A stretch of DNA of 64,000 nt from a virus: positions 1 through 64,000 of IMG/VR virus record IMGVR_UViG_3300009157_000016; one strand, written 5' to 3'. A program made the position numbers and the translations under genes. Below the pieces are notes generated by a model that was given only the letters and a program-made list of their open reading frames with translations, did no database searches and was not told the DNA's origin. Each line of letters begins with the position of its first letter. The stretch's first letter is position 1. Shown one piece after another: positions 12,852 to 20,474 of the stretch.

Positions 12852-13511
12852 CTATTCTGTTGCGTAGGTCACCAGAAGCGGCCGACGCCGTGGTGCCTCA
12901 CTGAAATCGTCCCGGTCCATTCCATAGGCCCACATGAGGTCTACAGGCGAACGATAGTAGCTCAATTCGTTGAGATTGAGCGTGAGAATGCGTGCAGCAC
13001 GCGAATTATGGGCGATTTCCTTGTTTCTGCCCTCGATATGGCGGTCAACGGTGGTCAGAAACACGTTCTTTTTGTGCCCTCTCGTGCCCAATCTCTTGCG
13101 GAATCGCACTAGCTGATCACGAATCGCGGTGGAATTCGCCACGGATTCGGTGACTCCTTTGAGCGATTCAGTCATCCCAATTTTCATAGCCTCAATCAAA
13201 TCCGCCTTGTCCAGCTCCTTTCCGCACCCTGCGAGGGCCGAATCGAAGGCTTCGACCAGCACTTTCATGTACAGCTCTTCGGCTGTCTTGAAGGATTCCT
13301 CATCCTTGTTGCCGGTGGTGTCGTAGATGTGACGGGAATCCGGGTCCATGAGGATCCGGTATGCCCGGTTGATTTCAAGATAGGCGTCTTCGTCGCCCGT
13401 GACCTTGTTGTCAGGGTGCAGGGCCTTCGCCTTCTTGCGGAACGCCTTTTTGATGACTGTCTCAGTCGCGTCTTCGTCGACTCCTAGCAGCTCGTAAAAT
13501 TCCTTTGCCAT
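12852..13511 (-). CDS. J-domain (DnaJ-like) co-chaperone (219 aa)
   Basis: Residues 4-65 form a J-domain: FYELLGVDEDA, a basic helix KKAFRKKAKALHPDN with the obligatory HPD at 32-34, and YLEINRAYRILMDPDSR. J-domains stimulate Hsp70 ATPase. The remaining 150 residues are helical and unlike the Gly/Phe or zinc domains of host DnaJ, so this is a type III protein. It may redirect host DnaK to phage replication or assembly proteins, as host DnaJ does in lambda. Confidence 0.85.
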   Translation of the reverse strand: MAKEFYELLGVDEDATETVIKKAFRKKAKALHPDNKVTGDEDAYLEINRAYRILMDPDSRHIYDTTGNKDEESFKTAEELYMKVLVEAFDSALAGCGKELDKADLIEAMKIGMTESLKGVTESVANSTAIRDQLVRFRKRLGTRGHKKNVFLTTVDRHIEGRNKEIAHNSRAARILTLNLNELSYYRSPVDLMWAYGMDRDDFSEAPRRRPLLVTYATE

Positions 13512-13526
13512 TGCCTGCCTGCCTAC

Positions 13527-13835
13527 CTAGTGTCTCTGCGGCCTCATGACCATGCGCGCCGGATTGAGCGGTGCCGCCTCACGGCTGAGCCCTGCGGCGC
13601 AAAGCTCGTCATACGTCGCTTGATGCCCGCCAGCGCACTCCACCTCCACGTAGCGGATCACGCTATGGTCGTAGGGCGGGTTCCAGCTCGTGAACATCTC
13701 CACGGCTTGGTCCACCGTGTCAAATACCGGGACCGACTCCTGCCCGGCGTCCTCCACGAAGGAGAAAAACGCGAGGCCCAAACCCGTGCCGACAAAAACC
13801 CCATCGGTCGGATGCACTGCGACCAGCTTCTTCAT
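13527..13835 (-). CDS. Unknown protein (102 aa)
   Basis: ATG 13835 has GAGGGTTCCC upstream. Begins MKKLVAVHPTDGVFVGTGLG and has an alternating beta/helix pattern, with a C-terminal AGGHQATYDELCAAGLSREA. Function unknown. Confidence 0.6.
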   Translation of the reverse strand: MKKLVAVHPTDGVFVGTGLGLAFFSFVEDAGQESVPVFDTVDQAVEMFTSWNPPYDHSVIRYVEVECAGGHQATYDELCAAGLSREAAPLNPARMVMRPQRH

Positions 13836-13864
13836 GATTAGGGAACCCTCAGTTGCCTACAGAC

Positions 13865-14488
13865 CTATACGGTTCTGGCGGCGTTCTCAAGCCTACGAAA
13901 TATCGTCACCATACGAACCCGGTGATTGGTAGATTTGACCATCCCGATGTAGGCTTCAACTGCCCACTCATCCTTGCGATACATGGGCAGCACTTGATCC
14001 AGCCAGACAAGGTGAGCGCCGGCCTTCAACTTGCGCGCCAAGGTGCGGAGAACGGTGTTCCGGTTGATCATGGATGCCTGATAGTGCTCCGCGTCCTCAA
14101 CGCTGTAGGGCGGATCAGCCAGAACAAGGTCTATCCCGTCAAAAGGCACCAAATCCAGCGATTCGGCGTTATCCACGTAGTCAGGACACCTATCGGGGTT
14201 GATATCCACCGTAATTCCGGGGAATTCGTCAACATTCACCGCCCCGGCGAACAGATGCAGGCACTTTCGCTTGTCAGGAAACATGCATCTGACCCGCCGT
14301 AGGTAGGTTGGCGGGTATCCACCGTAAAAGCCGGATTTCACGCTGTAGTCGTTCCCCATGACCCAAGTTCCCACGATTCGGCCGTCTCCAGCCAAGAATA
14401 GGCTCTCAGGGAAGCCAGATCGGGCCGAATAGCACGAAATCCGGTCAGAAGGGGTCAAATCTAGCCGAATTCGCCGAATTCCGCTCAT
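13865..14488 (-). CDS. DNA adenine/cytosine-N4 methyltransferase-like protein (207 aa)
   Basis: LVLADPPYS at about residues 128-136 is the DPPY catalytic motif of N6-adenine and N4-cytosine DNA methyltransferases. LHLFAGAVNV at about 90-99 is in the position of the SAM-binding motif. The N-terminus (MSGIRRIRLDLTP) contains a form of the RVRL peptide. It may protect phage DNA from restriction. Overlaps the upstream gene by ATGA. Confidence 0.8.
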   Translation of the reverse strand: MSGIRRIRLDLTPSDRISCYSARSGFPESLFLAGDGRIVGTWVMGNDYSVKSGFYGGYPPTYLRRVRCMFPDKRKCLHLFAGAVNVDEFPGITVDINPDRCPDYVDNAESLDLVPFDGIDLVLADPPYSVEDAEHYQASMINRNTVLRTLARKLKAGAHLVWLDQVLPMYRKDEWAVEAYIGMVKSTNHRVRMVTIFRRLENAARTV

Positions 14489-14799
14489 TTTCGCGGTTCT
14501 CCACGTCTTTTTGTGTTGTACGGCTCATTATACTTCTGCATCCCCTCAATATAGGAATTGAGCGGGCCAAGAATGGCGAAGCCGTCCATGAAGGGCAATC
14601 TGCCGTATTCCGTGCGGCTAAGGTTGGTCGCAGCGCACGCAAGCAGGACCCCAAACTCAGGATGGCCGGCAAAAGGCAGAATGTCGTCAGTGAGCGGCAT
14701 CCTGACCTCCATCCTTGCGCCGTTGCTGAGCGTGAGTGTGGTAAGCAGTTCCCGTTCCTTGTATTCCGCTTCGGGCAGCGGTTTGTATTCTGCTCTCAT
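14485..14799 (-). CDS. Unknown protein (104 aa)
   Basis: Begins MRAEYKPLPEAEYKERELLT, contains ARMEVRMPLTDDILPFAGH and ends in a basic tail (NTKRRGEPRK). Overlaps both neighbours by ATGA-type junctions. Function unknown. Confidence 0.65.
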   Translation of the reverse strand: MRAEYKPLPEAEYKERELLTTLTLSNGARMEVRMPLTDDILPFAGHPEFGVLLACAATNLSRTEYGRLPFMDGFAILGPLNSYIEGMQKYNEPYNTKRRGEPRK

Positions 14800-15005
14800 A
14801 CCAGCCCTTTCTCCTCCGCTAAGTCCTGCGGCATGGTGGCAATGATGATGGTGCCTTCACGCGTCTGCTTCTTAACCTCCCACTCCACCGGTTCCTTGGG
14901 AATCCAGACCGCCGTAGCGCGCACGCCGTCAGTTGAGACGAGCAACGCCTTGGGGCGCTCAAAGTGGAGGCACAGTTCCAGGTCGCAAAGGTTTGATCTA
15001 GCCAT
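14796..15005 (-). CDS. Unknown protein (69 aa)
   Basis: ATG 15005 is preceded by GAAAGGTATAGGTGCAAC, a sequence element that recurs elsewhere on the minus strand. The product begins MARSNLCDLELCLHFERPKA and is beta-rich. Function unknown. Confidence 0.6.
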   Translation of the reverse strand: MARSNLCDLELCLHFERPKALLVSTDGVRATAVWIPKEPVEWEVKKQTREGTIIIATMPQDLAEEKGLV

Positions 15006-15012
15006 GTTGCAC

Positions 15013-15390
15013 CTATACCTTTCTCAGCTCTCGGTTTAGCCGCTTCTTTAACGTGTCGGCAAGCACACCGATCTCCTCAGCCCATTCTGTGAGGGTTTTA
15101 GTTCTACCGTCAAGCGTCACCAGTCGATTGCGGCGCGTGTTTCGAGCTTGTTGGCGTGCGGTTGCCCAATGGCAATTCTTTTTGAAGTAGCCGCGTTCGT
15201 TGTTCTTTCGCTCAAGGGTTAGGCCGTGCGGGGCCTCACCCATGTCAGCTAGGAAGTTTTCAAAGTTGTTCCAGCGCTCACAAATCACTAGGCCGCGCCC
15301 GCCGTAGTCCTTGAACTTCGGGTGATTGGGATTGAGGCACCGCTGCCGCATGTTAAGCCAGCAACGGTAGGTTCTGGTTTCTTGTGCCAT
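15013..15390 (-). CDS. HNH-like (homing-endonuclease-related) phage protein (125 aa)
   Basis: The layout is TYRCWLNMRQRCLNPNH, YGGRGLVICERW, FENFLADMG and LTLERKNNERGY, followed by NCHWATARQQARN. It matches a widespread phage family predicted to have an HNH-like fold and often found as mobile inserts. The last 30 residues (TLTEWAEEIGVLADTLKKRL) could be a DNA-binding helix-turn-helix. It sits just after a terminator and has no clear ribosome binding site, consistent with an inserted, weakly expressed gene. Confidence 0.65.
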   Translation of the reverse strand: MAQETRTYRCWLNMRQRCLNPNHPKFKDYGGRGLVICERWNNFENFLADMGEAPHGLTLERKNNERGYFKKNCHWATARQQARNTRRNRLVTLDGRTKTLTEWAEEIGVLADTLKKRLNRELRKV

Positions 15391-15407
15391 GCACAATCAT
15401 ACCGTTC

Positions 15408-15443
15408 GGGATAAAAAAAAAGCGGCTTCGCAGCCGCTTCAAG
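15408..15443 (-). terminator. Classic rho-independent terminator
   Basis: On the minus strand AAGCGGCT and AGCCGCTT form a stem with a GCGA loop, followed by an uninterrupted run of T. It ends transcription coming from the genes at 15493-16592. Confidence 0.85.
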
Positions 15444-15492
15444 TTCTGCCTCGGGGTGATAGGATGAGGCAGTTCGCAGGGAGGAGGGAACA

Positions 15493-15768
15493 TCAGAGCT
15501 TGTTGAGGTCCTCCTGAATACCTTCGAGGACCTTGTTCACGCTCCGGTTCATGCTCATGCCGAGAGCAACACCGACACGCTCCTTGATCCGTGCAAGCAC
15601 GGTAGCGTTGTCTTCGGCCACCTCGGCTTCGGCAGGGGCGGCGGCTGCGGCTGTGGCAGCGGTCTTTGCCTGTTCAGGCGTCTTCGCTGCCGCAGGACTT
15701 GCCTTACCGCCCGGTTCGGGTGTCTTGGCTGCGCCCCCTGCGGCGGCAGCCGTTCCCTGTTCGCTCAT
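15493..15768 (-). CDS. Ala/Pro-rich protein with C-terminal helix (91 aa)
   Basis: ATG 15768 follows GGAAGGACATAGC; the frame is open further right but without a site and with unnatural composition. Residues 1-50 are Ala, Pro, Gly and Glu (AAAAGGAAKTPEPGGKASPA), probably disordered. The end (VLARIKERVGVALGMSMNRS) is an amphipathic helix. Function unknown. Confidence 0.6.
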   Translation of the reverse strand: MSEQGTAAAAGGAAKTPEPGGKASPAAAKTPEQAKTAATAAAAAPAEAEVAEDNATVLARIKERVGVALGMSMNRSVNKVLEGIQEDLNKL

Positions 15769-15811
15769 GCTATGTCCTTCCGTTTGTTGGTGCTTCGGTG
15801 TGGAGCTGGTC

Positions 15812-16000
15812 TCAGCCGCTCGAGCCGGGCCGCTGCTGGCCGGGAGCCTTGCCGGCCTCACGCTCGCCTTCGTCGGTCTGGCGCTGGTCCTGACCGGGCT
15901 TGCGGGAGGGATCCTCCTTGCCCTGCTCACCGGGCTTCCGGCGGTCCACGTTTTCCTTGTCCTGCGACTGGTCGCCCTTGCCTTTGTCGTGCTCACTCAT
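15812..16000 (-). CDS. Small disordered mixed-charge protein (62 aa)
   Basis: ATG 16000 has AAAGGAACTACCA in front. The product, starting MSEHDKGKGDQSQDKENVDR, is nearly all polar and charged residues with no hydrophobic core, so it should be intrinsically disordered. Compare 12642-12800. Function unknown. Confidence 0.6.
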   Translation of the reverse strand: MSEHDKGKGDQSQDKENVDRRKPGEQGKEDPSRKPGQDQRQTDEGEREAGKAPGQQRPGSSG

Positions 16001-16022
16001 TGGTAGTTCCTTTCTTCGGGTT

Positions 16023-16592
16023 TCACAAGAAGCCGGGGTCTTTCGTTCCCAGCTCTATCACTATACTGCCGCTCAACCTATGCACTGGCAAGACGCCCGG
16101 TTCTTGGAACTTGCCGCGTCGGTTCCAGACTTCTGCCTGTTGCGTCACGGCATCGGCCCAAATGACGTGGTCGAGTTGTTCGCCACGATACCAAACCGAC
16201 ATCCTTCGCCAATCCAAAGGCCAGCCTTGGCGCACGTACGGTACCAGATTCTCCGCGCGCAGGGCAGCTATAAGGCTGCCCTGTAACGCAAAGCGAGCCA
16301 TCTTGGTTGCACTGAGGCTGTTAGAGGGGTCGACCAGCGCCGGCCCGCCGTCAGGTCGGTGCCATATCAGGGCGTGGAGGCCATTGAGGGGAAGGTCGGG
16401 GGAGCCCATGAGAAGAGCGTTTTCAACAGATCCCCATCCGGTGTTCCAGATGCGATCAATGCGGTCAGGTGATGCAAGGTCGTTCGCCGTGCATCCCAGC
16501 GCCTCAGCGGTCACCTTGGTCCAATCCTCATCCGCCTGATTAACCAAAAGCAGGTACCGCAGTGCTGAGACTTTGACCGATTCTATCTGCAT
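16023..16592 (-). CDS. Unknown protein (189 aa), first gene of the leftward operon
   Basis: ATG 16592 follows GGAGGATTTATCC; the frame continues upstream across the divergent gene's start but that part is not protein-like. The product has many Trp residues (RIWNTGWGSVENALL, HALIWHRPDGG, RQGWPLDWRRMSVWYRGEQ) and mixed helix/strand. It does not resemble a portal, terminase or other packaging protein. Confidence 0.6.
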   Translation of the reverse strand: MQIESVKVSALRYLLLVNQADEDWTKVTAEALGCTANDLASPDRIDRIWNTGWGSVENALLMGSPDLPLNGLHALIWHRPDGGPALVDPSNSLSATKMARFALQGSLIAALRAENLVPYVRQGWPLDWRRMSVWYRGEQLDHVIWADAVTQQAEVWNRRGKFQEPGVLPVHRLSGSIVIELGTKDPGFL

Positions 16593-16677
16593 GGATAAAT
16601 CCTCCGGTTGACTTTTGACGAAATCGGGGCTTTTGTCCACGGTTATACCTTTCCCACGCAAGCAGGGTGTAATCCCG
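16593..16677. promoter_or_regulatory. Divergent gap that must hold promoters for both units
   Basis: This 85-bp gap separates the leftward early operon from the rightward virion operon. It contains TTGACT and TTGACG on plus (16608-16619) and the TATACCTTTC element at 16644, but no -35/-10 pair with consensus spacing that I would trust. Confidence 0.4.
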
Positions 16678-18531
16678 ATGAGCAAAAAGACGCTACAGCG
16701 CGAAGCGCCAGTTAAGGGGGAGCCGGAGCGCAAGTCGTATCCAAGCGTCATCAAATCAATCGACCAAGCGACACGGAGGATTGACTTCATCATTTCGACG
16801 GAGTCAGTTGACCGCTACGGCGATGTCATTCGTGTCAAGGGGTGGAGCCTCAAACCCTACAAGGCGAACCCGGTTGTCCTCTTCGGTCACCAGAACCGCG
16901 AACCGCCTGTCGCGCAGGCCGTGCGCGTGTGGAAGGAAGATGGAGCGCTGCGGGCAACCGCTCAGTTCATGTCTGAGGATCTGAGCCCGTTCGCGCACAG
17001 CATTTTCCGCATGTACGAGGAGCGCTTCCTGCGCGCCACGTCCGTCGGCTTCATGCCCCGCGAATGGGACTTCATTCAGGACGCGGACGGGAACATCACC
17101 GGCTACGACTTCGTGAAGTCGGAGCTTCTGGAATTCAGCGCCGTGCCTGTGCCGGCCAACCCGGAGGCCCTTGTCAACGCACGGGCGAAGGGGATCAACA
17201 CCGCTCCGTTCAAGAAGTGGGCGGAGCACATGCTCGACGAGTGGCCCGAGCGTGAGTCGCAACTTCGTGGCCTCTACGGCATTGACCGGAAGGGGCTCGA
17301 GTCTATCCGCCGTAAGGCGGCAGGAACCGGCGCAGTGTACCGCTTGTCCGCCGAGGAGACGGAAGAACTCCGTCGCCGGAACTTCGGGGACATCATCATC
17401 AACATTGGTGGGGCCGACGCCGTTGAGAAGGACGCGCAGCGCTCCTTCGCCAACTCCGGAATGAGCGAGGACCAGGATCACAAGGAGAGCACGATGAAAG
17501 TGAAGCAGGGAATCTTCGGCGTTTCGGCCGCAGAGGTCGAAGAGTTGAAGGAGGCTTGCAAAGAAGCGGAGCTGTACGCAATCCCGCTGCCCGACAAGGA
17601 CGGCAAGAAGCAGTTCCTGCTTGTCCCGGAGATCGACTCGGGGATGATGGAAGGCACGAAGGGCATCCAGATGTCCGTCGAGGAGCACAACGGCAAGCGG
17701 TCATTCGTGATCGACAAGGCCCCGAAGCTCGCCGTCATCGCCCCCGAGGTCCTCGGCAAGGACGCCAACCTGTTCGAGTTCAAGATGGACGACAAGGCGT
17801 CGCACGTCTTGCTCACCATCAAGGGAGCGAACTTCGCCGCCACCTACAAGCTTCACGGCATGGTGGACGCGGACGCCGAACTCATGGCCGAGCTGGTCGG
17901 AACCAAGGACCAGAAGCAGCCCAACGAGAAGGGCGACGACGCCGACAAGGGCACCAAGAAGCCCGACACCAAGGACACCAAGAAGGAGTCCAAGGACGGT
18001 GAGGAGTCCAAGGACGAGTCGAAGGACGAGTCCAAGGGTGGCGACGACGCCGAGGGCGAGAAGAAGGCCACGAAGGACGGCGACGACGAGCCGCTGGAAA
18101 TCGGCGGCAAGAAGATCCCGGCCGAGGCCGCCAAGGAAATCCGTCGGCTCATTGCAGCCGCCGTGAAGAAGGAGGAAGACGAGGCCGCGAAGGGTCCCAT
18201 CGACCTCATGAAGGAAATCGAGAAGGCCGAGGCGCTGATGTCCTCCCTCGAGGAGGCTCTTGCCAAGGCGAAGAAATCCGGGCAGTTTGTCTCCAAGCTT
18301 GCTGGGCGGAAGCTCAAGACGCTTGGGGCCTACCTGCGCGAGCTGGCCGACGACCTCGACCCGGAGGGGAAGGTCAAGGTCAATACCAACGGGCACGATG
18401 AGTCCAAGTCCGACGACAAGGACGAAATCGACCTGAAAGATCTCGGTTCGTTCTTGGCCAAGGAGGTTCAGCCCCAACTTGCCGCCCTGATCGCGACCGA
18501 AGTGAAGAAGGCACGGGGGGCGCTCGACTAG
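16678..18531 (+). CDS. HK97-type prohead protease fused to scaffold region (617 aa)
   Basis: Residues 20-180 are a peptidase S78/U35 prohead protease: His in LFGHQN at about 71 and Ser in RATSVGF at about 122 are at the catalytic positions. The enzyme digests the scaffold inside the procapsid. From about residue 272 the protein becomes a Lys/Asp/Glu/Ser-rich, partly coiled region of 345 residues, like a scaffold. A separate ribosome binding site for that part lies at 17484-17490. I chose ATG 16678 (GCAGGGTG upstream) over an in-frame codon 63 bases earlier. Confidence 0.88.
   Translation: MSKKTLQREAPVKGEPERKSYPSVIKSIDQATRRIDFIISTESVDRYGDVIRVKGWSLKPYKANPVVLFGHQNREPPVAQAVRVWKEDGALRATAQFMSEDLSPFAHSIFRMYEERFLRATSVGFMPREWDFIQDADGNITGYDFVKSELLEFSAVPVPANPEALVNARAKGINTAPFKKWAEHMLDEWPERESQLRGLYGIDRKGLESIRRKAAGTGAVYRLSAEETEELRRRNFGDIIINIGGADAVEKDAQRSFANSGMSEDQDHKESTMKVKQGIFGVSAAEVEELKEACKEAELYAIPLPDKDGKKQFLLVPEIDSGMMEGTKGIQMSVEEHNGKRSFVIDKAPKLAVIAPEVLGKDANLFEFKMDDKASHVLLTIKGANFAATYKLHGMVDADAELMAELVGTKDQKQPNEKGDDADKGTKKPDTKDTKKESKDGEESKDESKDESKGGDDAEGEKKATKDGDDEPLEIGGKKIPAEAAKEIRRLIAAAVKKEEDEAAKGPIDLMKEIEKAEALMSSLEEALAKAKKSGQFVSKLAGRKLKTLGAYLRELADDLDPEGKVKVNTNGHDESKSDDKDEIDLKDLGSFLAKEVQPQLAALIATEVKKARGALD
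17494..18531 (+). CDS. Nested scaffold protein from an internal in-frame start (345 aa)
   Basis: AAGGAGAG followed by CACG and an in-frame ATG at 17494 forms one of the best ribosome binding sites in the window, in the middle of the protease gene. Translation there gives only the scaffold-like part: MKVKQGIFGVSAAEVEELK, a folded 100-residue section, a Lys/Asp/Glu repeat region (KDESKDESKGGDD) and C-terminal helices. In lambda, protease C and scaffold Nu3 are made in the same nested way. The product itself is inferred. Confidence 0.65.
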   Translation: MKVKQGIFGVSAAEVEELKEACKEAELYAIPLPDKDGKKQFLLVPEIDSGMMEGTKGIQMSVEEHNGKRSFVIDKAPKLAVIAPEVLGKDANLFEFKMDDKASHVLLTIKGANFAATYKLHGMVDADAELMAELVGTKDQKQPNEKGDDADKGTKKPDTKDTKKESKDGEESKDESKDESKGGDDAEGEKKATKDGDDEPLEIGGKKIPAEAAKEIRRLIAAAVKKEEDEAAKGPIDLMKEIEKAEALMSSLEEALAKAKKSGQFVSKLAGRKLKTLGAYLRELADDLDPEGKVKVNTNGHDESKSDDKDEIDLKDLGSFLAKEVQPQLAALIATEVKKARGALD

Positions 18532-18588
18532 TTCGAGCCTTCCTTCAACAGCGGCCTGAGCGCCGCAAGTTTGCAAGGCTGTAAAGGA

Positions 18589-19842
18589 ATGAGCAAAGTC
18601 ACGAAGCAAGAGCTGCGGGAAGTCGTCAACGACTCGCTGGCTCCCATTGTCGCCGCCGCAATCTCGAAGGCTCTCGGCCGACCGGAAAGCGACGACGACA
18701 GCAATCTGCCGTCGACTCGGTCTTCGCAGTCGCGTGAGTTGCAACTGTACCGGACCCCCGGTGCAATCATCCGCGCACGGAAGTTCGAGATCAAGCCGGA
18801 ACAGAAGGGCATCGCTGCTGCCCGCTACGTTCGCGCCCTTGCGGCGTCGCGTGGCGACGTGGGCCGCGCACGGCACTTCCTCAAGACCCTGTACGACGAC
18901 GAACTGAGCGTGGAAATCCAGCGCGCCATGATGGCGGGCGAACTGATTTCCGGCGGTGCCTTGATTCCTCCCGAATACGCGGCGGAGATCATCGAACTGC
19001 TTCGCTCCCGGACCGTCGTTCGTGCGGCCGGTGCGCGGCGCCTCGACATGGACAGCGGTTCGCTGACCATCCGGAAGCAGACGGCCGGCACCACGGCCTC
19101 GTACGTTGGTGAGTCGCAGGACATTCCGGTGACCGAACCGGAAGTCGGCCTGATCAACCTCGTGAGCAAGAAGCTTGCGGCAATCGTTCCCATCTCGAAC
19201 GACCTGCTCAAGTTTACGAGCTCGCCGGCCGCCGACGAGTTCGTGCGTGACGACCTTGTCCTGGAGATCTCGATCCGCGAGGATCGTGCGTTCCTCCGTG
19301 ACGACGGCACGCAGAACACCCCGAAGGGTCTCAGGCATTGGGCGCTGCCCGGCAACCTGATCCCGATGGAGGGCACCGGCACCGCGACGGACATTGAAAC
19401 GGACTTCCGCGATCTGGTCAACGCACTGGAAAGCGCTGACGTTCGTCTCATCCGCCCGGCGTGGTTCATGCATCCGACCCGCAAAAACTACCTGCGGACC
19501 TTGCGTGACTCGAACGGCAACCTGATCTACCCCGAGATTCGGACTTCCAGCCCGACGCTCTACGGGTGGCCGGTCTTCACCACGACGTCGCTTCCCGCCA
19601 ACCTTGGCGGCGGCGGCAACGAGTCGGAAATCATGCTCGTCGATATGGTCGACGCGATCATCGGCGAAGCCACTTCGCTGGAGATCGTCGTGGACGCTTC
19701 GGCTTCCTACGTCGAGGGCGGCGTGATGAAGTCGGCGTTCAGCCGCGACGAGACGCTCATCCGTGCCATCAGCCGGCACGACTTCGCAATGCGCCATGCA
19801 GAGTCCGTCGCCGTCAAGACCGGCGTGACTTGGGGCGGCTGA
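18589..19842 (+). CDS. Major capsid protein, HK97 fold (417 aa)
   Basis: Residues 1-110 resemble the helical delta region removed by the protease. GGALIPPEYAAEIIELLRS begins the mature HK97 core, followed by ASYVGESQDIPVTEPEVGLI (E-loop and P-domain region), LVLEISIREDRAFLRDDGT and RPAWFMHPTRKNYLRTL. These are typical of phage_capsid family proteins. The gene lies right after the protease as usual. It shares no Lys conservation I can use to predict cross-linking. Confidence 0.9.
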   Translation: MSKVTKQELREVVNDSLAPIVAAAISKALGRPESDDDSNLPSTRSSQSRELQLYRTPGAIIRARKFEIKPEQKGIAAARYVRALAASRGDVGRARHFLKTLYDDELSVEIQRAMMAGELISGGALIPPEYAAEIIELLRSRTVVRAAGARRLDMDSGSLTIRKQTAGTTASYVGESQDIPVTEPEVGLINLVSKKLAAIVPISNDLLKFTSSPAADEFVRDDLVLEISIREDRAFLRDDGTQNTPKGLRHWALPGNLIPMEGTGTATDIETDFRDLVNALESADVRLIRPAWFMHPTRKNYLRTLRDSNGNLIYPEIRTSSPTLYGWPVFTTTSLPANLGGGGNESEIMLVDMVDAIIGEATSLEIVVDASASYVEGGVMKSAFSRDETLIRAISRHDFAMRHAESVAVKTGVTWGG

Positions 19843-19910
19843 GCCTAGGAGGCTCCCGTAGCAGGACCATGAGGGAAGGCTAAGACCCTTCTCAACTGAA
19901 AGGAAATGAA

Positions 19911-20387
19911 ATGAGCTCGATTGCTTTCTTGAAGAACGCGGGAGCACTTATCACTCCGGTTGCCGCGTTCCCCTCGACCCCCGCCACGGCGGGCGGCTCC
20001 GGGGATGCCACGGAAGTGAACGGCTTCTCGGTCGATCTGCTTGCCTATGGCACGCGGTTCCGCTCGGCGAAGCTGTGCATTCCTGTGGCCGCCGTCTTGG
20101 CGTCCGGCGCAACCATTTCGGTCGCGGCGAACTTCCAGGACTCGGCGAATGACTCCGACTGGTCGGACTACGCTACGGCGTTGGCGGCCACCACGCTTCT
20201 CACCGGCCCCTCGGGCGGCGGCGCGGCGCGTGGGGTGGCGGAGTTGGAAGTGGACATCACGGGCGCTCGCCGATACATCCGTGCTCAGGCCACGCCCAAT
20301 ATGTCCGCCGCCGGTACCGACACCGCCGTCATGGGAGCCGGTATGCTGCTCCTTTGCGGTCCGCAGGAACTTCCGGCCCCGTACTAA
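19911..20387 (+). CDS. Probable head decoration protein (158 aa)
   Basis: AAAGGAAATGAA precedes ATG 19911. The protein is Ala/Gly/Thr-rich and beta-strand dominated (VAAVLASGATISVAANFQDS), without charged patches. It lies between the capsid gene and a terminator, the usual place of a decoration protein made in large amounts. The assignment rests on position and composition. Confidence 0.5.
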   Translation: MSSIAFLKNAGALITPVAAFPSTPATAGGSGDATEVNGFSVDLLAYGTRFRSAKLCIPVAAVLASGATISVAANFQDSANDSDWSDYATALAATTLLTGPSGGGAARGVAELEVDITGARRYIRAQATPNMSAAGTDTAVMGAGMLLLCGPQELPAPY

Positions 20388-20416
20388 ACGGGAACCAGTT
20401 CCGGTAGCGCGTAGGG

Positions 20417-20441
20417 AAAGGGCGGCCTTGTGCCGCCCTTT
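20417..20441 (+). terminator. Rho-independent terminator after the capsid genes
   Basis: GGGCGGC pairs with GCCGCCC around CTTGT, followed by TTTCTTAT. It would reduce transcription of downstream genes relative to the capsid genes. Confidence 0.85.
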
Positions 20442-20474
20442 CTTATCTCAGGCAACAGGTAAGAGGAACGCAAC

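Noticed and set aside
14445-14672. Minus-strand frame of 75 codons over the methyltransferase start
   Set aside because: Competes with the better frame at 14485-14799, which has ATGA overlaps at both ends.
16023-16592. Candidate portal or small terminase gene
   Set aside because: It is on the opposite strand to the virion genes, only 189 residues, and lacks portal or HTH patterns.
17701-19947. Open frame of 748 codons on the minus strand opposite the protease and capsid genes
   Set aside because: It is the mirror frame of GC-rich plus-strand genes with strong codon bias. It has no ribosome binding site and an Arg/Val/Asp-rich composition, and the plus-strand proteins are clearly recognisable.
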